Of a stretch of DNA of 64,000 nt, positions 63,473-64,000 are shown piece after piece (the first letter of the stretch is position 1; each line of letters opens with the position of its first letter). The stretch covers positions 1 through 64,000 of the forward strand of contig JANSXC010000026.1 in the NCBI GenBank assembly GCA_024743115.1, written 5' to 3'. The translations under genes were made by a program, and so were the position numbers. The notes below the pieces were generated by a model. That model was not told the DNA's origin. It ran no database searches and saw only the letters and a program-made list of their open reading frames with translations. The stretch is from a bacterium. Its GTDB lineage: Bacteria > Planctomycetota > UBA1135 > UBA2386.

Positions 63473-64000
63473 ATGCGTACTCTGCTCGCCTTCGCTCTCG
63501 GTTCCGTTTCCATCGTCCTGCTCGGCGCCGTCTCCGGCGTGGACTCCGAAGCCTCGCCACCGGCGGTCGCCGCGGCCGCGCAGGACCCCGAGGCCATGGC
63601 CAAGATGATGGAGCAGGCCAAGAAGTTCACGACGCCGGGCAAGCATCACGAGCAGCTCAAGCGCTTCCTCGGCAAGTGGAAGTCGAGCGCGCGCTTCATC
63701 ATGGGCGGGCAGAAGTCCGCGCCCGAGACCGGCGTCAGCGAGTGCACCTGGCTCATGGAAGGTCGCTGGCTGCAGGTCAAAGGCAAGACCAGCCTCATGG
63801 GCAAGCCGTTCGAGAACTTCATCGTGCTCGGCTACGACAACTTCAAGCAGAGCTACGTGATGACGAGCGTGAGCTCGATGGACACGGCGATGCTCCGTTC
63901 GGAAGGTGACATGACACAGCACGGTGATGCGCTCGTCTTCTACGGTCAGCTCGACGAGTACCTGACCGGCGAGCACGACAAGATGGCGAAGTACGTCTAC
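63473..64000 (+). CDS. DUF1579-like secreted protein (3' partial)
   Basis: A 176-codon fragment from ATG 63473 that runs off the window end. It has a signal peptide (LLAFALGSVSIVLLGAVSG) and a mature part typical of DUF1579 (HHEQLKRFLGKWKSSARFIM, CTWLMEGRWLQVKGKTSLMG, FENFIVLGYDNFKQSYVMTS). Function unknown. Confidence 0.8.
   Translation, partial: MRTLLAFALGSVSIVLLGAVSGVDSEASPPAVAAAAQDPEAMAKMMEQAKKFTTPGKHHEQLKRFLGKWKSSARFIMGGQKSAPETGVSECTWLMEGRWLQVKGKTSLMGKPFENFIVLGYDNFKQSYVMTSVSSMDTAMLRSEGDMTQHGDALVFYGQLDEYLTGEHDKMAKYVY

Overview
The window is very G+C-rich bacterial chromosome, almost entirely coding, with no rRNA, tRNA, CRISPR array or insertion sequence that I could find. The gene set points to the Planctomycetota. 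Evidence includes a large dehydrogenase-like propeller with a planctomycete-type C-terminal cytochrome c domain, a secreted ELWxxDGT-repeat protein with a typical C-terminal domain, an ECF sigma factor fused through a membrane helix to an extracytoplasmic region, and many secreted or lipoprotein hypotheticals. Assignment below phylum is inference. Layout: 1-9.6 kb holds the haem-binding propeller (5' partial), a two-part alpha/beta hydrolase, an MscS channel divergent from hisS, a frameshifted PQQ-like propeller and an unknown protein. 9.6-18 kb, mostly on the minus strand, holds polA, the ELWxxDGT protein and recJ coupled to a VTT/DedA membrane protein. 18-20.5 kb carries selA and selD; selD has an in-frame TGA at 19494-19496 exactly at its catalytic position, so it is most likely a selenoprotein. 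20.5-27.1 kb is the translation/transcription operon nusA-infB-DUF503-rbfA on the minus strand, with a long structured leader and no rimP. 27-31.6 kb has a GNAT enzyme, an RlmI-type methyltransferase, thiS, rpmH (bL34) away from its usual partners, and a lipoprotein. 31.6-34.8 kb is a partner-switching locus: a STAS protein divergent from a GAF-PP2C phosphatase. 34.9-45 kb has a Big-type Ig-repeat lipoprotein, a MraY/WecA-like glycosyltransferase, nadD, a small lipoprotein, rsmG, a flippase, asnB and miaA. 45-47.6 kb has a metallophosphoesterase and yidC. 47.6-48.8 kb is a small accessory patch of lower G+C with a DUF433/DUF5615 toxin-antitoxin-like pair whose toxin frame is broken. 49-55.4 kb has a degenerate histidine kinase, a membrane-anchored small protein, two glycosyltransferase-2 genes (the second fused to a FemAB domain and lacking its own catalytic DxD), gmhB and a PEGA lipoprotein. 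55.5-64 kb has an SH3-like secreted protein with a structured leader, a TPR metallopeptidase, radC, the sigma-TM fusion, a BlaI/BlaR-like pair with two operator dyads over its promoter and start codon, and a DUF1579 protein cut by the window end. Several genes jointly suggest surface glycan assembly (flippase, asnB, WecA-like transferase, gmhB, GT2 and GT2-FemAB), and several others (sigma fusion, BlaI/BlaR, partner switching, pseudokinase) suggest a signalling-rich envelope lifestyle.
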